Shown: positions 25,038 through 37,517 of the stretch, one piece after another
Layout of the letters: each line of letters starts with the position of its first letter
Position numbering within the stretch: position 1 is the stretch's first letter
DNA from: Wuchereria bancrofti
Lineage: Eukaryota > Nematoda > Chromadorea > Rhabditida > Onchocercidae
Direction: 5' to 3'
Assembly (NCBI GenBank): GCA_005281725.1
Contig: SSBO01000004.1
Coordinates: 1,426,001 to 1,490,000, forward strand
Length of the DNA stretch: 64,000 nucleotides
The notes under the pieces: generated by a model
Seen by the model: only the letters and a program-made list of their open reading frames with translations
Told to the model about the DNA's origin: nothing
The model's database searches: none
Program-made: the position numbers and the translations under genes

Positions 25038-27012
25038 CTTTTCATGTCAATAAATTAAAATATATTGCACAAAATTATTTGTAACATCTGAAAACGATCC
25101 ACATCAGTCGCGTTGAGATTCCGGTAAGTGTTTATTCCAGTAAAGCTTAGTGAGCAGGTCAGCTCATGTACGAGCTCGTACATTAGAGGTGAATCAAATA
25201 CAAGATAACAGAGCGAATTCATTTTCAAACAAACAGTTCCTTTGGAGACTAATATAAGCAACCTCCAAAAAGCAGTATTTCTCCTGAATCCCGCCAAATA
25301 GTTTTGTAACTTTCATAGATCTGACATAGATGAAATCTAACTTATCACTTCACTATTTGGATATACTCCATTTTTCAAGAAAATAAGAATGCATTTACAA
25401 TTTAGCATCGTGAAATTATTTAATGTACACACCAATTACTGCAAACCGACGTCAGAAATGTTAAACAACAAGCTAAGAAATGCTGTAAGAACTATGTTAA
25501 TCCGAAATCAGATATAATGAGAAACAGCAACTGATTGACTTAATTTCTGTCAAAGTTTAAGAAATGAAGCTGAACAAATTTAAGGACAAATAAATATAGA
25601 TAAAGCCGTTACCACATGACGGCAACTTTTTCATAGGTTCAGAACTTCAATGCGTATATAAACTTTAACTCGACAAATTACGCCTCCCATTCTGACACTG
25701 GCAGTTCACCAAGTTTAATCGTAAATGCCATCATTTGTTATTGATATGAACAATAAATTCAAATAGAAACATCCTCTCGAAACTTTTAACTCACTATTAC
25801 AGACGTATGGACAAAAACACAGCTTCACAATGAAGCAAGTTTCACAGAGCGACAATGAGAGTTGCACTATGGCATTGATTCATGTGTTGCGGCCGCGTTA
25901 CTACTCAAGTTCTGTCTAAGTTGAGAGGGTCGATTGTATCGTGGATTTCGATGAGGAGAAAAGGCGATAGTGATAAGTGGGTAGAGTGTCAAAGTGCCTG
26001 GTCCTGAAGATACTACTACGCAGCGCAAGCCTACCTTCAGATAAAAGTGCTCAATTGGACTAAGTCTTTTCTGGGGAGAATGAGAGTTTATTGGTAGTTA
26101 AAACTTCATAGGTAAGGCACTCATTTCACTCTGCAACTGAACTTAGAATGGCCCAATAATGATAAGCCGATGGTGATATTTGGTAAAAAGAGTGTCATTC
26201 GCATGACATTATAGCCTAATAAAGCGATCTTAAATATAGTAGAGTTAACGTCACAATACCACTAAGCTTGAGCCTTTTGTAAACGTCCTTTACAGGGTTG
26301 CTGTTACTCTACTGTATTATACTGTACTGAATGAGACAACGCAGTAACTGGCTGATGAATTTGATCATATAAAGGCGGGAGACGGGAGTACAGTCTCAAA
26401 ATATGTTGAACAGACACCTTATTTGCCTACATATGATTTCATCGTCTCCTCTCAATTACAGAAGCTGACGAAGGGTTTTTGGGCATTCGTGACGTACTTG
26501 CCTTTCCGGAAATTGTTCTGTCACTGACACAAAAATAAATTTCATTTGAGAGCTTCACTACGCTTTGTTTGGACAAGGTAGAAATTCCCAAGTTACCAGA
26601 ATACTGATGACTCAGCACAGATCGATGTATATGATTGTATATGATTTGATGCACAACTCTCAGTGATGCATTTGTCATTTCATATACAAGGAAATCAGGT
26701 CAATCCCGGAAATCTAGTTCAGATAGAAGATGGAGTTGATGAGTTATTCTAAGTGGCGTAAATATTTCTCAGTAATTGTGAGAAGTTTATCGCCTCATAG
26801 TGAAGTATGAAGCTTTAGCGCTTCATATTATGTTGTTCTTCAGGAGACGCTATGTTGACGTACGTTAGAGAATTTCTAGAAATATTTGTTTAGCGGTTCC
26901 GAGTGCTTATTAGTCTTGAACACAGTTAGGTTTGGGCTGAGGGGGAAGTAAATTTTGAAAGCGTCAGGCTGAACTGAATTCTTTAGAATAGCCGTGCATT
27001 GTTTGCCGTTAC
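25038..27012. other. Intergenic region upstream of the NRF-1-like gene
   Basis: No supported exons. Composition becomes less AT-rich from about 25.8 kb (a NotI-like GCGGCCGC occurs near 25890), so the last kilobase probably contains the promoter and 5' UTR of the gene starting at 27013. No TATA box stands out. Confidence 0.4.
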
Positions 27013-30000
27013 ATGGCGTTTACTCCGGAACGTGGAGCATTAATCGTCGACTCTCAGTATGAAAATGAAGATCAACAGTTTTTGGAGGAAATCCATCTCT
27101 CGAAAAATAATTGTACCGGTGCAGACAGTGGTTCTATTAACGGCGATTACGGTAGCGGTAGTGGATTCTACAATCCGGATCATTCACAACAACCAGTCAA
27201 GACATATGCACGATTACGAACGGTCAAAACTGAACCAATAGATTATGATGAACAAACTTGTTCAGAAAATGGTTTTTCGTTTTCTCATCCATCTTCAATT
27301 GTCTTTTGTTAGTTAATAGTTTAGTTTTAAGCGGGAAGAGATTTCTGTAAATAGTTAATAAATCACTTCTCCTTAGCAGACCAGTAGCACTCTACCAGTC
27401 GATTCAGGATCCTTTGGATTCATCACGAATCGGTTTTGGAATAGAAGACTACTGCACTAGTCGAATTAAATTAGTTATAATTTCGTTGTAATAATAATTT
27501 TACAAAGTTTAATTCGCTAATTGATTTGCAGCACTTTTTTTTTGATTCTTTATTAAACATTTTTGGGAGCTTAAATTCGAGATGAACAATTCAAAGAAAT
27601 CGCTGCAAATTATCAGCAGCTATCCTCCTGGTATTGCTACCTGATTGAGAACTGCTGTACCGCGCTTCTAACTGTTTTCTGTTTTTCTTTTTTCCAGGCC
27701 GATCGGCTCAGAGTTTTGGAGAGGATACTGCATCTATTAGTGAAACAAGTCAAGCGGATTATTCTGCCAGTAACCGTTATGTAGGGCATTCTCCACGAAC
27801 CAGAGGCTATGACGTGATAAACTACAGTACTGTAGAATGCGCTAACCAAAATGCTGAAAGTGCATTGGGATTGAGTAGCGGCCGGGTGGTACAAGAACCA
27901 GGTCCTATAGGGGATGATATTGAGGAAAGACACGATAACAATGGCTTGCAGAGCCGTAATGCTGTTTCTGTTGTTTGGACGCCACCTTCATTTCGAACAT
28001 ATCGTAAGTATTGCATTTGATTTCTTACTGCTGATTTGCTGACTTGATTAATACAATATTGTAAGAATTTCAAATAGTTCAAAATTGGTTCAAGAATTTC
28101 AAATAGCTGGATTGACTTGATAGGAATTATAGTTCCTTCAGAATGTCGTGACAAATGTTTCAGGTCCACCATGTTCTATTGATTGGCGGCATCCACGAGT
28201 GAGAGATGTCTTACGTGACTACAGAAATCAGAAAATTAACTCACGTGAAGGTGCAGAACTGATCAAAAAAATAACGGGTAGTCCAGTATCTACTACAACA
28301 GTGAGAGTGAAAAGCCGAATGCTGGATGAATTGGTGAGCCAGCTTTGAGTTTTAATTTCATCCGACATTTTTTTTTATCACACATCCTAGCTACCTTTTT
28401 CAAATCATCTGTATGTTTGTGCATCTATATAAAGCATTCATGAAAATGAATTTAGTCAGGTTTATTGTAGATGAAGTTATTTGGGATTTTATCAACTAAC
28501 TTTACCGGGATGCTGGGGAAAAAATAGCCGATATGAACCAGTAAAATCAGCAGATCTTTTTGTTAATCATAGAAGAGAACTGTCATGATCATTCTCTGTG
28601 TTGTAAATATTTCAATGCACCCTTGGATGTTTTTAATAATTTTTGTGGATTCGGCTTAAGCATTTTCACGATTCACTTATGTTTGTTAGTCTTTAAAAGT
28701 GCAGATTTTTTGGAGTTTCCATAAAAAGCAAATATTTTTAACACCATAATTTCTTAAGACTTCATTAGCTGCAAAATTTTTTCTTATCATGTCGCAGAAA
28801 GAAATACCGTTGTTATTATTATTATTTTAATTCTTGAACTTTGAAGACAGAAGACGTGGAAGCTTTCGCAGCTGAATTTAGAAAATGCTATTTTAATTGT
28901 AAGGTAGGGGTCGAAGTATTGTTATCTTAACAAAGAGAATATGATGAGCAAAGGAAAGGAAAATGTGATCATAAAATGAGCTTTTTTTTGAATTAATTGT
29001 AGACATAAATTTCCACATACTCAAAACCACTCAGTCTTTCAATGCGACATGTATCGGCAATTCATACTTTTTTAACCGTTTTTTTTTAGTCAACAGTGAG
29101 TGATAAAAATGTTGTAAACATTTATGAAAGATTTTTTTAGAAAAGGATAGCCGTACTCATTTATGTTAGTGAACTTATTTTCGATTTTATGTGTAGGACG
29201 CACAGTGCATAGAAAACAGTGTTGAATCGAAGTGTGGTTGTGAAGTTGGTGGTAATGACGGTGCAGATACTAATCAATCATTACGAGAAAATGGAAGAAT
29301 CAAATTTTTGGCGAACAGTGTGAATAAAGCTCTAATTCCTGGTGTCAATGCTCCGATTGTGTTAGTTTCTTTTGTTTACTGAGTGTACTATCATAGAAGG
29401 GAACTTATGGTACATTTTGCTAGCAAAAATTACATAATAGTTTTGCAGATGCTTTCATCTTATTTCTATAAAAATGTTTTGTGTAGTATTTGAGCTATGA
29501 GCTAGATTAATACAAAAAATAAAATATTGGGATTGAATAACTTCAGATATTGATACGGTCGAAGTTTATTACGATAATTATGTGCCTACATATGGGAATA
29601 AATTTTCTTATCTCTTTTTTCACACAAGTGGAAAGTGGAAGATTACATTTTCCATTTGTGAGTGTGGTAAAATTATTATAGATTAGTGATGTATAAGTTG
29701 ATGCATATTGATGATATCTCAAATTAAAGCTAGTCTCTTTAGAGCTCCGCCAAATTCTCCTTACTATCTTTCGTTTTCACGTCGCTTCAAGCAAACTTCA
29801 TTAACAGTACCTCTCAATCCGGATGAGGTTCGGTTGTACAGGCATGCATCTCATTCAAAATCGGGACGAACAATACATTTCAGATGTTCGCGTTGCGACA
29901 CTCTACATCAAACTTACAAAAGCGGTGAGCTATTTTGCTATTTGAAGGATTCAGTTCAGTTAAAAGTATACCACTGAATCAGATTCCAGGTGAAATTGCA

Positions 30001-33000
30001 CGTATAAAAATGGTAGATGGCGTTGTTGTTAGCCAGTTGTATCCTGTACATCATGAACGTTGTAAACCAATAAGACTAGTGGAAGCCAGAGCGAAAGAAA
30101 TTGAACGACGTTGCCGAAAAGATATAATCATGGGAATGAATCCAAAAGAAGCCTGGAAAAAGGTGCGCAGTTCATTTCAAAAGCTTTTGGTATTGCAATC
30201 AATTTGAAAATTTTTTCATGATATGTTCATTTTAAGCTAACACATCAAATTTTTTCGCAAATAAAAAGGCTCTACTGAATGTATCACCCGAAATCGCTAG
30301 TAATATCAAATCTGAAACTTAGCAGCTTCTCAATTTAATACGCTAATTGATGAGTTGCAGATACATTTCGTAAGAGTTCTAAGCTATATTTCTGTATTCC
30401 CATAAAATTTCACACCGTTAAGGGACGAAAAGCAGCTATTTCGGAAGCGACGGCAGCCGGTTTTCCTGTGTATGGTCCTGGCTCTATTTTATCTGCCTTT
30501 CCGGAGTGGGATAAAGTAAAAGCACTCTTTGGTGCCCTACGGGCAAGATATATTAGAAGACAAATGCATCTCAAACAGCGTATGGCTGGCAAGAAAAATC
30601 TCGACAGCGATGAGTATGCTTCCTATTTCTCAGTTTCTTAAATGTTTTTCATTTTACTACACCAGGTTATTTGGAATGGTAAAGATTTCAAACATGCAAC
30701 TTTCTCTTCTGTTTATAAGTCATTTTATCAAAACTTCATTTTTGTAAATTCAATGTTTAGGAAGAAACTGGAGACTGCTGATTTTGACATGGCGGAAATT
30801 GCACGACCAAAAAGATCATGGGTTGGACAAGGAACAGCCTATGCTAGTTCTGTGTAGGTTTATGTTGTGGGATTTTGGGATTCATTAGTTTTGGCGAAAT
30901 TGTCAATCATAGTGTGATTTTTTCAATTTGAAGTTGAAATATAGGAATTTAAGGTGTGTCTATTAATATCAGTTTTTTCCAAGTAATTCATTGAAACTGA
31001 TAGAATGTTGAAGGCGGCATGATGACGGCGCATCAACAAGTGGTTTGGAGAACGTAGCAGTTAGTGAAGGTGAGGAGATTGTGGGTAATGATTTCGAACT
31101 GGATGATTTTGAAGAAGAATCTCTCTATAATTTCATGCAAAATGCCGGAAAAGTTGCAAATTTCAATCAGGTCTGCAATAATTCAAATAACACTTCCAAC
31201 AGTGCATTCCCCAGGAATTCATCAAATGAATTGGCACTTGCATCTAATTTTACATCAGGTATCGTCTTATTGTTCTTCCAGCACTTCGAGTGTAGATTCA
31301 AAATACGGATATATTCATTTGTACGAAATGCATTTTAATGCTGTAATGTTTTGGAGAGTTAGATTGTTAGAAAATGAACTTTTCGATATTGTATCTCATT
31401 TTATCTTTTGTTTGTCGGCGATCTTATTTTGGTCTTTTCTTTAGGCAAGTGGTTTTATACTGCTGACATTATATTGATTCGTTTTTTTTTTTTTTATAAG
31501 ACTGTGCAATTCTTTTCTTTTGTCAGCTCGGATTTTTGATCTGCTGATCACTCCTGTCAAGTTTTCGGCGAAGACTACATCGATTGTTTGTAAATGTTGT
31601 GTTTTAGAAGCAGCAGTTGTAGAAGAGCGGCAGTCTGATGTTCGACAAAATATCCAGCAAGGGCATAGTACTATGGATTCTGATAACTCCAAGGTAACTT
31701 ATGAAGTGCAGGAAATAGAACGGGCAATTGCCAGAGCAAGTGTACCACTTGAACGAAGCTTCTCGGATCAACTGAAGTTGGTTTTGATTTGCTAGTTAAT
31801 CATATGTTTTGAAAAGATAAGTTTTATATTATACTTCATTGTATTGTGATCTTGATCGTACATGTGGAAGGTTTTTTCTTGTCTCGCGTAATGAGTGAAA
31901 CTTTAACGAGACTCTCTAAAATATTTCCAGAGCATGTAATGAAATTCACCATCTTTTTCATGCCACTTTTACTTCATCCACATATTTGTTATTTATGTAA
32001 TTTCTTTCCAGTCGACCGCCAATCTTGACACCAGCTCGTTCCAGTCCATCATCCAGCGTTCTTTCTGCTTCTGTAGAAGGCCTGTCAGATGTTGAAAAAA
32101 GAGCTGGACATTCAAGTAAGTTCTCTCCTGAAATATAATAATGTTTGCTACTCCTTGTTAGAAAGCGCAGATATCTTTATGAATTCATATATTTTTAGAG
32201 TTCATTCAGTCTTTGAAATACATTTCGCCTCTTCATTTACAGGAAAAAAGCGAAAGCGATCGGAGGATCCAAAACCAGGTCAAGATTATATTACATTTGT
32301 GTCTCCAGCTGGCGTTTTACCATGCGCTGAAAAAAGTCAGTTATTCTTATGTAAAGTTTTCAGTTCCACTTGTTTTCGATGATCTAATTCGATTTTCATT
32401 TCTGGTGACTTGTTATTCACACGTGCCTGGTCGGACATTCTTACTTTACTGAAGCGTGCTTTTCTGGGTTACGAATCGTTATAGATTGAGTTGTGCCGTT
32501 CATGTTGCAAGTAACTGACGCACGTTGAGATTGCAGAATCTTCACTTAGCTTGGGCGGTCAATATTTTTTTATTCTTTGAGAGGTTAGATATTTGCCAAA
32601 ATTTGAAAGGAAAACAGACAGAAAATTTCAGAGAAAAAGTACACTGAAGAGGATGCGACGGAGAAACTGAAGAAAATAGAGTTGTATATTGCTCAGTATA
32701 ATGCGCTAAGTGATAATAAAATTGCCACAATTCATGTGAGTCGAGGCGGTGATTTGAAGTTGCATGGTAGTAAGTACATCGTCGATGCTTGTTTACACTC
32801 ATCCGTTATTAAAGATTTGAAAAATAAGTGGAGAGAACGAGAAGAGGTTGATGAGGAAGGCGTCGATGATGATGAGGTTATATTTTGATTCATTTTAATC
32901 ATTTCTGGAAAGTTTCAGTTAAGGAGTACTGTTCAAGCTTGTTAGATTGCTACTTTTTCTTTAGCGAATAGCTTTTCTAGTTACACAGCTATATTTTATA

Positions 33001-36000
33001 GTATTATTTGACTGATTTCCACTTCTTTTAATTGGTATCTTTGTTTGTTGAATAAGTCTTTAAAGGGAAAAGAACTTTTCGTTTTCCTATACCGTTCAAT
33101 TCGATACATCAAATTATAAAACGAAACTAGCTATATTCGTTTTTTAGCTTGTTTCAATTCCGCTGGTTAGATGCTTACCAAACCTAGAAATTAATATTGC
33201 TAGCACTTCTGATGTACGTGCAATGCTTAACAAATTCTTGGAAGCAATGCATTACCCTTGGAAGCCATGGTTTGGCGTATCGCATAATCCAGATTACTGG
33301 CCGCCGTCTGTTCCATTTTACGATCCTAATAACGATCTCCTTAGCTTAAGCAATCTTAAACAACGAAAAGGTGAGTTTAAATTTTTCCTTTTTTGATGGG
33401 TTGAAAAGGCGTGAGCCTGAACCGCAGTTTGCAACGTTAACTTTTTATATTGCATAGGATAATCTTTATGGCTCTCATGTGCGTGTTCTTAACCGTTGAT
33501 TCAATTTTCCAGAAATTGAAAAGCATTCAATTGTGGATCTTGAAAGAGATATTCTGAAGTACGCTTTCAAACATTATATAAGCTTCATGGAATATCATTT
33601 TGGACTTTCTGGACCAAGTAAGAAGTTCTTATATTTTACATCTTTCATACTTGCTTAGTAAAAAGATGTTGAACAGTCATCTAATTTGCTTGAAATTCCT
33701 GTAATTTGATCTGATACATTGTTCTACTCCAGTAATATTGTTTTTGAATCTTTATTCCATTCACTTTCTGTTTGAATTTGCAAGAGCATTATTTTTTGAT
33801 GTCGTTAATTGATATGGTTGATGTTGTAGATTATGACGAAGACTCACGGAATATTGAAGGAGATACAAGTGTAGGTGCACGAGTGGTGCGACAGTGCACT
33901 GTTGGTGTAAATGTCAATTTGCTGCTGGAAGAGTCTTCAGGTTTTTTTTTTTCTTTTTTTTTAATTCATGAAGTTATGTTTATACATAGATGATTAGAAT
34001 GTGTCATGCCGTTTGTTCAAAAAGCAGAAAGTCCGCTTTTCAACCAGTCGCTTGAGTCTTTGTGCAATCTAAATGTCAATTTTATCCGTATAGAGCGATT
34101 CTTTATTTGTTTTACTGGTAAATTCAATTTTTTCAGCTGTTGTGGCATCAGAAATGCAAAAGGTGGAAACGGCGAAAATGCAGTCAGATGAAGTTCAAGA
34201 CCCAGCTTCATCTGTAGACTTTACTTCCGGAACTCCGCATTCATCACCAGGTAATGAAACCAGCGAACAGTTTTCTGATCCTGCAACTTCTGCAAGTGAT
34301 GTTCCGGCTACTTCAACTTTTACGGCAATACCTCTTTCCAGTGAAAGGATTTTGGAAGATCAGCTTTCACTTTTCCGGAATGCAGGTGAGCTAGATTATG
34401 AAGTATTATATACTTCGCGTAAACATTCTGCCAAAATTTGTTATGTATATGAATGCCTAATTATTTGACTAAAAATTGTTTTGCACTCCATTTGTTAATG
34501 AAATCTAAAGTTTATAATCACTACTAGTTTTAGTTTTACGAATCCGGTATGATCAAATGGGTGCAGATGTGCGGATGATTTTTGAATCAATCATCAAGAT
34601 TCAGAGTCATTCAACATGCAGAACTTTGGTGGTTTTCGCGGATGAACGAAATAAGCTGAGCTTATCTGGTGACAAAACCTTGATATCGGCCTTTTTAAGT
34701 TCAAACATACCTCATTGTCTGCCTACGGCTATGAATAACGGCTTTGATAATGTTGGTATTTCATTTAATGTTTTGAACTTATGCTGAGGCATTTCTTGAC
34801 TGCTGTCCATTCTTTTATCATAGCATAATATCAAAAAAAATTGATGTTGTTCTGGTCATGTATTATTTTCATTTTAACAATAATTTTTAGCAAGCCATAA
34901 CACTGCCTTTGCTTCAACTTTACGAAGACACCGTTGTCGATCGAATGACTGAAGACCGTGCATTAGGTAGGCTGCTCGATTGAACTAGTATTAGATTTTC
35001 GGCTGTTTTGGTTTTGAATAATTCCAGTTTCATCATTGTCGTATTGGCGTTTAGTTTTCATTTTGTCAGCTTTAGTAGCTTGTCTTGTTAAAAAAATTAG
35101 CCCAAAGTTGCACATTAGTGTATAAAGGTAGTTAATAACAGATAACTTTTTCCCAAGTTGACTTCATCATGTTAGGTAATTTAACTTTTCCTATTTTATC
35201 CATCTAATAAAGTAAACAGGTTGTATTTTTTATATTTCTGTGTATTTCTAGAATTTGAAAATTTTAAGATTTACTGGATGATATGATGATGCATGTTAAT
35301 TTCCCATGGACAGATCCATATGATGGAACTCAACCAGATTGTTGGCCACCTGAAATACCTTTCTGTCCGCCTTGGTCAAACAATGGAAGAGGAATATTGA
35401 ATCGACGAATTGGTATTATCTTCTATTTTGCTAAGCTGTATTTCTAGAATTGATTATGGATTTTATAAATCATTTTTTTTTAAAGGTGCGAATACTCCTG
35501 GTCAAGCTGCTAAAGTAGTTCTCAAAAGTGTTCGGTGGTTTTATTCCGAAATGCTGCTTGAGAAACTGAAATTAGAGGATGGTTTGAAAAGGATTGCTCC
35601 GTAAGCAGTTTTTTAATCCTTTCCAAGATATTAGCAGCTGACGCGTGTTTCATCTTGTTAACTATTAAAAATTCTTCTAATTCAACCTTTTCAATTAAAC
35701 TTTTTAATTCTCATTATCTCGATTTCCACTATCTTTTGAAATACTGAACTTTTCTCTTTGCCTTGTACTGCTGTGTTTTAGATCATTAGCCGAATTGACA
35801 CATAATCTTCTGCAAGAAAGAAGCAGTGCTTTGCAGACACCCATTCCACGTTCAGCTTCTCAAGAAATAACTCAATTTCGTGTTCCTGGTAAAGTTGTAA
35901 AACGGAGTCCATCTCAGCACTCTTACCGTTCGCATTTACGAATTGCATCTCGTCATTCTGGTTCACAGGAGCTACGAATGTATGATCAACCGCCACTTGC

Positions 36001-37517
36001 ACCACCATCACCGCTAGAAGTACGGACTGACTTCACATTGCAAGATTTGCCTTACCGTGGCCACACAGCTCCAGTCAGTCCATCGCAACATTCGGTTTCA
36101 TCCCAGGAAACTGTACCGTTTCGACTACCACCTCATCATCCGTTGGCAAATGCACATCTTACTTTGCAGCAAAACCCGGTTTCTGAAGAGCCTTACGATG
36201 CTCAAAACTATGAAGCTCGTTCGGAAAGTTATATTATATCTGATGACCGTGGTATTTCTGTGATGACGCCTGCTGAATCTTGCATACTCCAAGAAGTGCC
36301 TTTTCAGAATCCGAAAACAACAGTGCCAGCACATTCTCATGTGTCGCCATCATCTCGAGACTTCAGAATGCCGCGAATTCCGTCTCAGCAAGTACTTACT
36401 CCTGAAGATCGCCCAGCAAGTTGGACCTCACGTCATTCTTCTGCCAGTTCTGGGTCGAGATCTTCACAAAGTAATAGAAGTTCGCTTCACTCTAGTGTAC
36501 GTTCTGAATCGCGTGGATCAGTTGTAAGTGCATCATCGAAGTTTACTGCTCCGGGACATTCCTTTCAAGTACCTGTATACAACAAACCAAGTGCAGTAAG
36601 GTTGCATAACAAAAAAGAGCAGCAGCAATATTCTATGGCGTCAGTAGCTGCCAAATCTCAACATAGTCCTTACGTAGTTGAAGATTCTGCTGCAACGAGT
36701 AGGTTCCGAGACGAAAGCTCATTTCGGACTGCAACCCCACACTCCAGTTACTCTGAATATTCTATTGCGTCACGTGACGTGGTTGTACGAGGCTCATATA
36801 TTGACGATGCAATCAATCCACAACTTCATTTTCAGCAAACAGAACTGGCACGGAATTTTGTAGCACCGCAGAATCCACCATTACAGCAACAGGAACATCA
36901 ACAAGAGAAAGATTTTATAAGGGTTAATAGTTATTTCAGATCATTTTCTAATTGTGTTGTTAATCAAATGAGATGGTAGAACAAACTCGTTTAGTGACAT
37001 GCATTCGTAGTATTTATTCTAAGTAGTTATTGTCGTACTATACACTTCCTAATCGAAAATTAATGAAAGAAATTAAAGATATTTTTGATGTCAATTGTGT
37101 CCAAAGATATAGTATGTATTACATTTTTCATTGGAAGGATACATTCTGAATAAGATCTCCTTTATTTAATATGAAGTTTTTTTGAGATAGTTGTGCCAAA
37201 TCTTTCTGTCGAAAGATTAGCTTTAGTCTCAAATTTTAGAAAAATATGAACCACTGTGATGGAATGATCGAAATGAAAGTGTTTTATACAGTTTTTGTTC
37301 CGCAGAACAATTTAAAAAAATTAGTTATAAAAACTGAAATGTCTAGAATCGCTGATTTGTATATTTTTAGGTATTATGTGCCTGTGAGCCAGGTTTGGAG
37401 TTGAATGCGAATGATTGCGTACGATGTAATCGCTGCCATAAAAATTTTCATTCTAAATGTTTACCGTTAAAACGGAGAGTTAGTAATTACTATTGTGTGT
37501 CTTGTTATGAGAAGTGA
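27013..37517 (+). CDS. Large nuclear protein with tandem NRF-1/Erect-wing-like domains, Cys/His zinc module and PHD-like finger
   Basis: Twenty-three exons: 27013-27271, 27698-28003, 28164-28333, 29197-29360, 29743-29924, 29990-30162, 30423-30613, 30761-30853, 31014-31258, 31527-31776, 32012-32115, 32243-32335, 32632-32876, 33148-33370, 33513-33617, 33830-33940, 34137-34385, 34534-34751, 34891-34966, 35269-35412, 35486-35600, 35782-36922, 37371-37517. They total 5,004 nt with all phases matching (1,667 residues). Domains in order: acidic N-terminus with a SUMO-type VKTE site; a helical block around IDWRHPRVRDVLRDY; a C-x2-C..HHxxC zinc module; NLS KKRKRSED; two repeated modules resembling the NRF-1/EWG DNA-binding region; a Ser/Pro/Gln-rich region of about 350 residues; a C-terminal PHD-like finger. 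It is probably a nuclear DNA-binding regulator. One gene is favoured by continuous phase, but two merged genes cannot be fully excluded. Confidence 0.85.
29743..30162 (+). other. Zinc-binding module (FLYWCH / WRKY-GCM1-like) in the NRF-1-like protein
   Basis: Across two exons the protein reads GRTIHFRCSRCDTLHQTY, a spacer, then VVSQLYPVHHERCKP. CSRC and HHERC would supply Cys2 and His/Cys zinc ligands. The layout (aromatic-rich strands, CxxC, a G-V strand, then HHxxC) resembles FLYWCH or the zinc domains of MULE-type transposases, which nematodes often carry as domesticated proteins. The assignment is by pattern only. It is followed by a basic helical segment (RARYIRRQMHLKQRM). Confidence 0.45.
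32632..33617 (+). other. First NRF-1-like module (copy A)
   Basis: Encoded on exons 32632-32876, 33148-33370 and 33513-33617. Landmarks are KIATIHVSRGGDLKLHGSKY, IPLVRCLPNLE, then HYPWKPWFG and DYWPPSVPFYDPNNDL, ending in a helix (LERDILKYAFKHYISFMEYH). The order beta-rich start, LP-containing linker, PGW/PWF-G, WWP-x-x-x-PW/PF and a long terminal helix is that of the DNA-binding/dimerisation region of human NRF-1 and fly EWG as I know it. Confidence 0.65.
34534..35600 (+). other. Second NRF-1-like module (copy B)
   Basis: Exons 34534-34751, 34891-34966, 35269-35412 and 35486-35600 repeat the layout of copy A: CRTLVVFADERNKLSLSGDK, LPLLQLYEDTVVDRMTEDRA, FPWTDPYDG, DCWPPEIPF, then a helix KVVLKSVRWFYSEMLLEKL. 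The segment LPxL....VDRMT is close to the NRF-1 linker (LPxL....VDKMT). Copies A and B share the PW-x5-8-(Y/C)WPPx(V/I)PF signature and a following helix but are otherwise diverged, so the duplication is old. Confidence 0.65.
37371..37517 (+). other. C-terminal PHD-like zinc finger exon
   Basis: A single 48-codon exon joined in phase 0 to 36922. Cys/His spacing is CAC...C-VRC-NRCH-KNFHSKC...YYCVSC, which supplies the C4HC3 ligands of a PHD finger. It contains the aromatic YYC before the last CxxC. PHD fingers usually read histone H3 tails. If the donor at 36922 is not used, translation instead continues to a stop at 36979 and the finger is lost. Confidence 0.7.
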
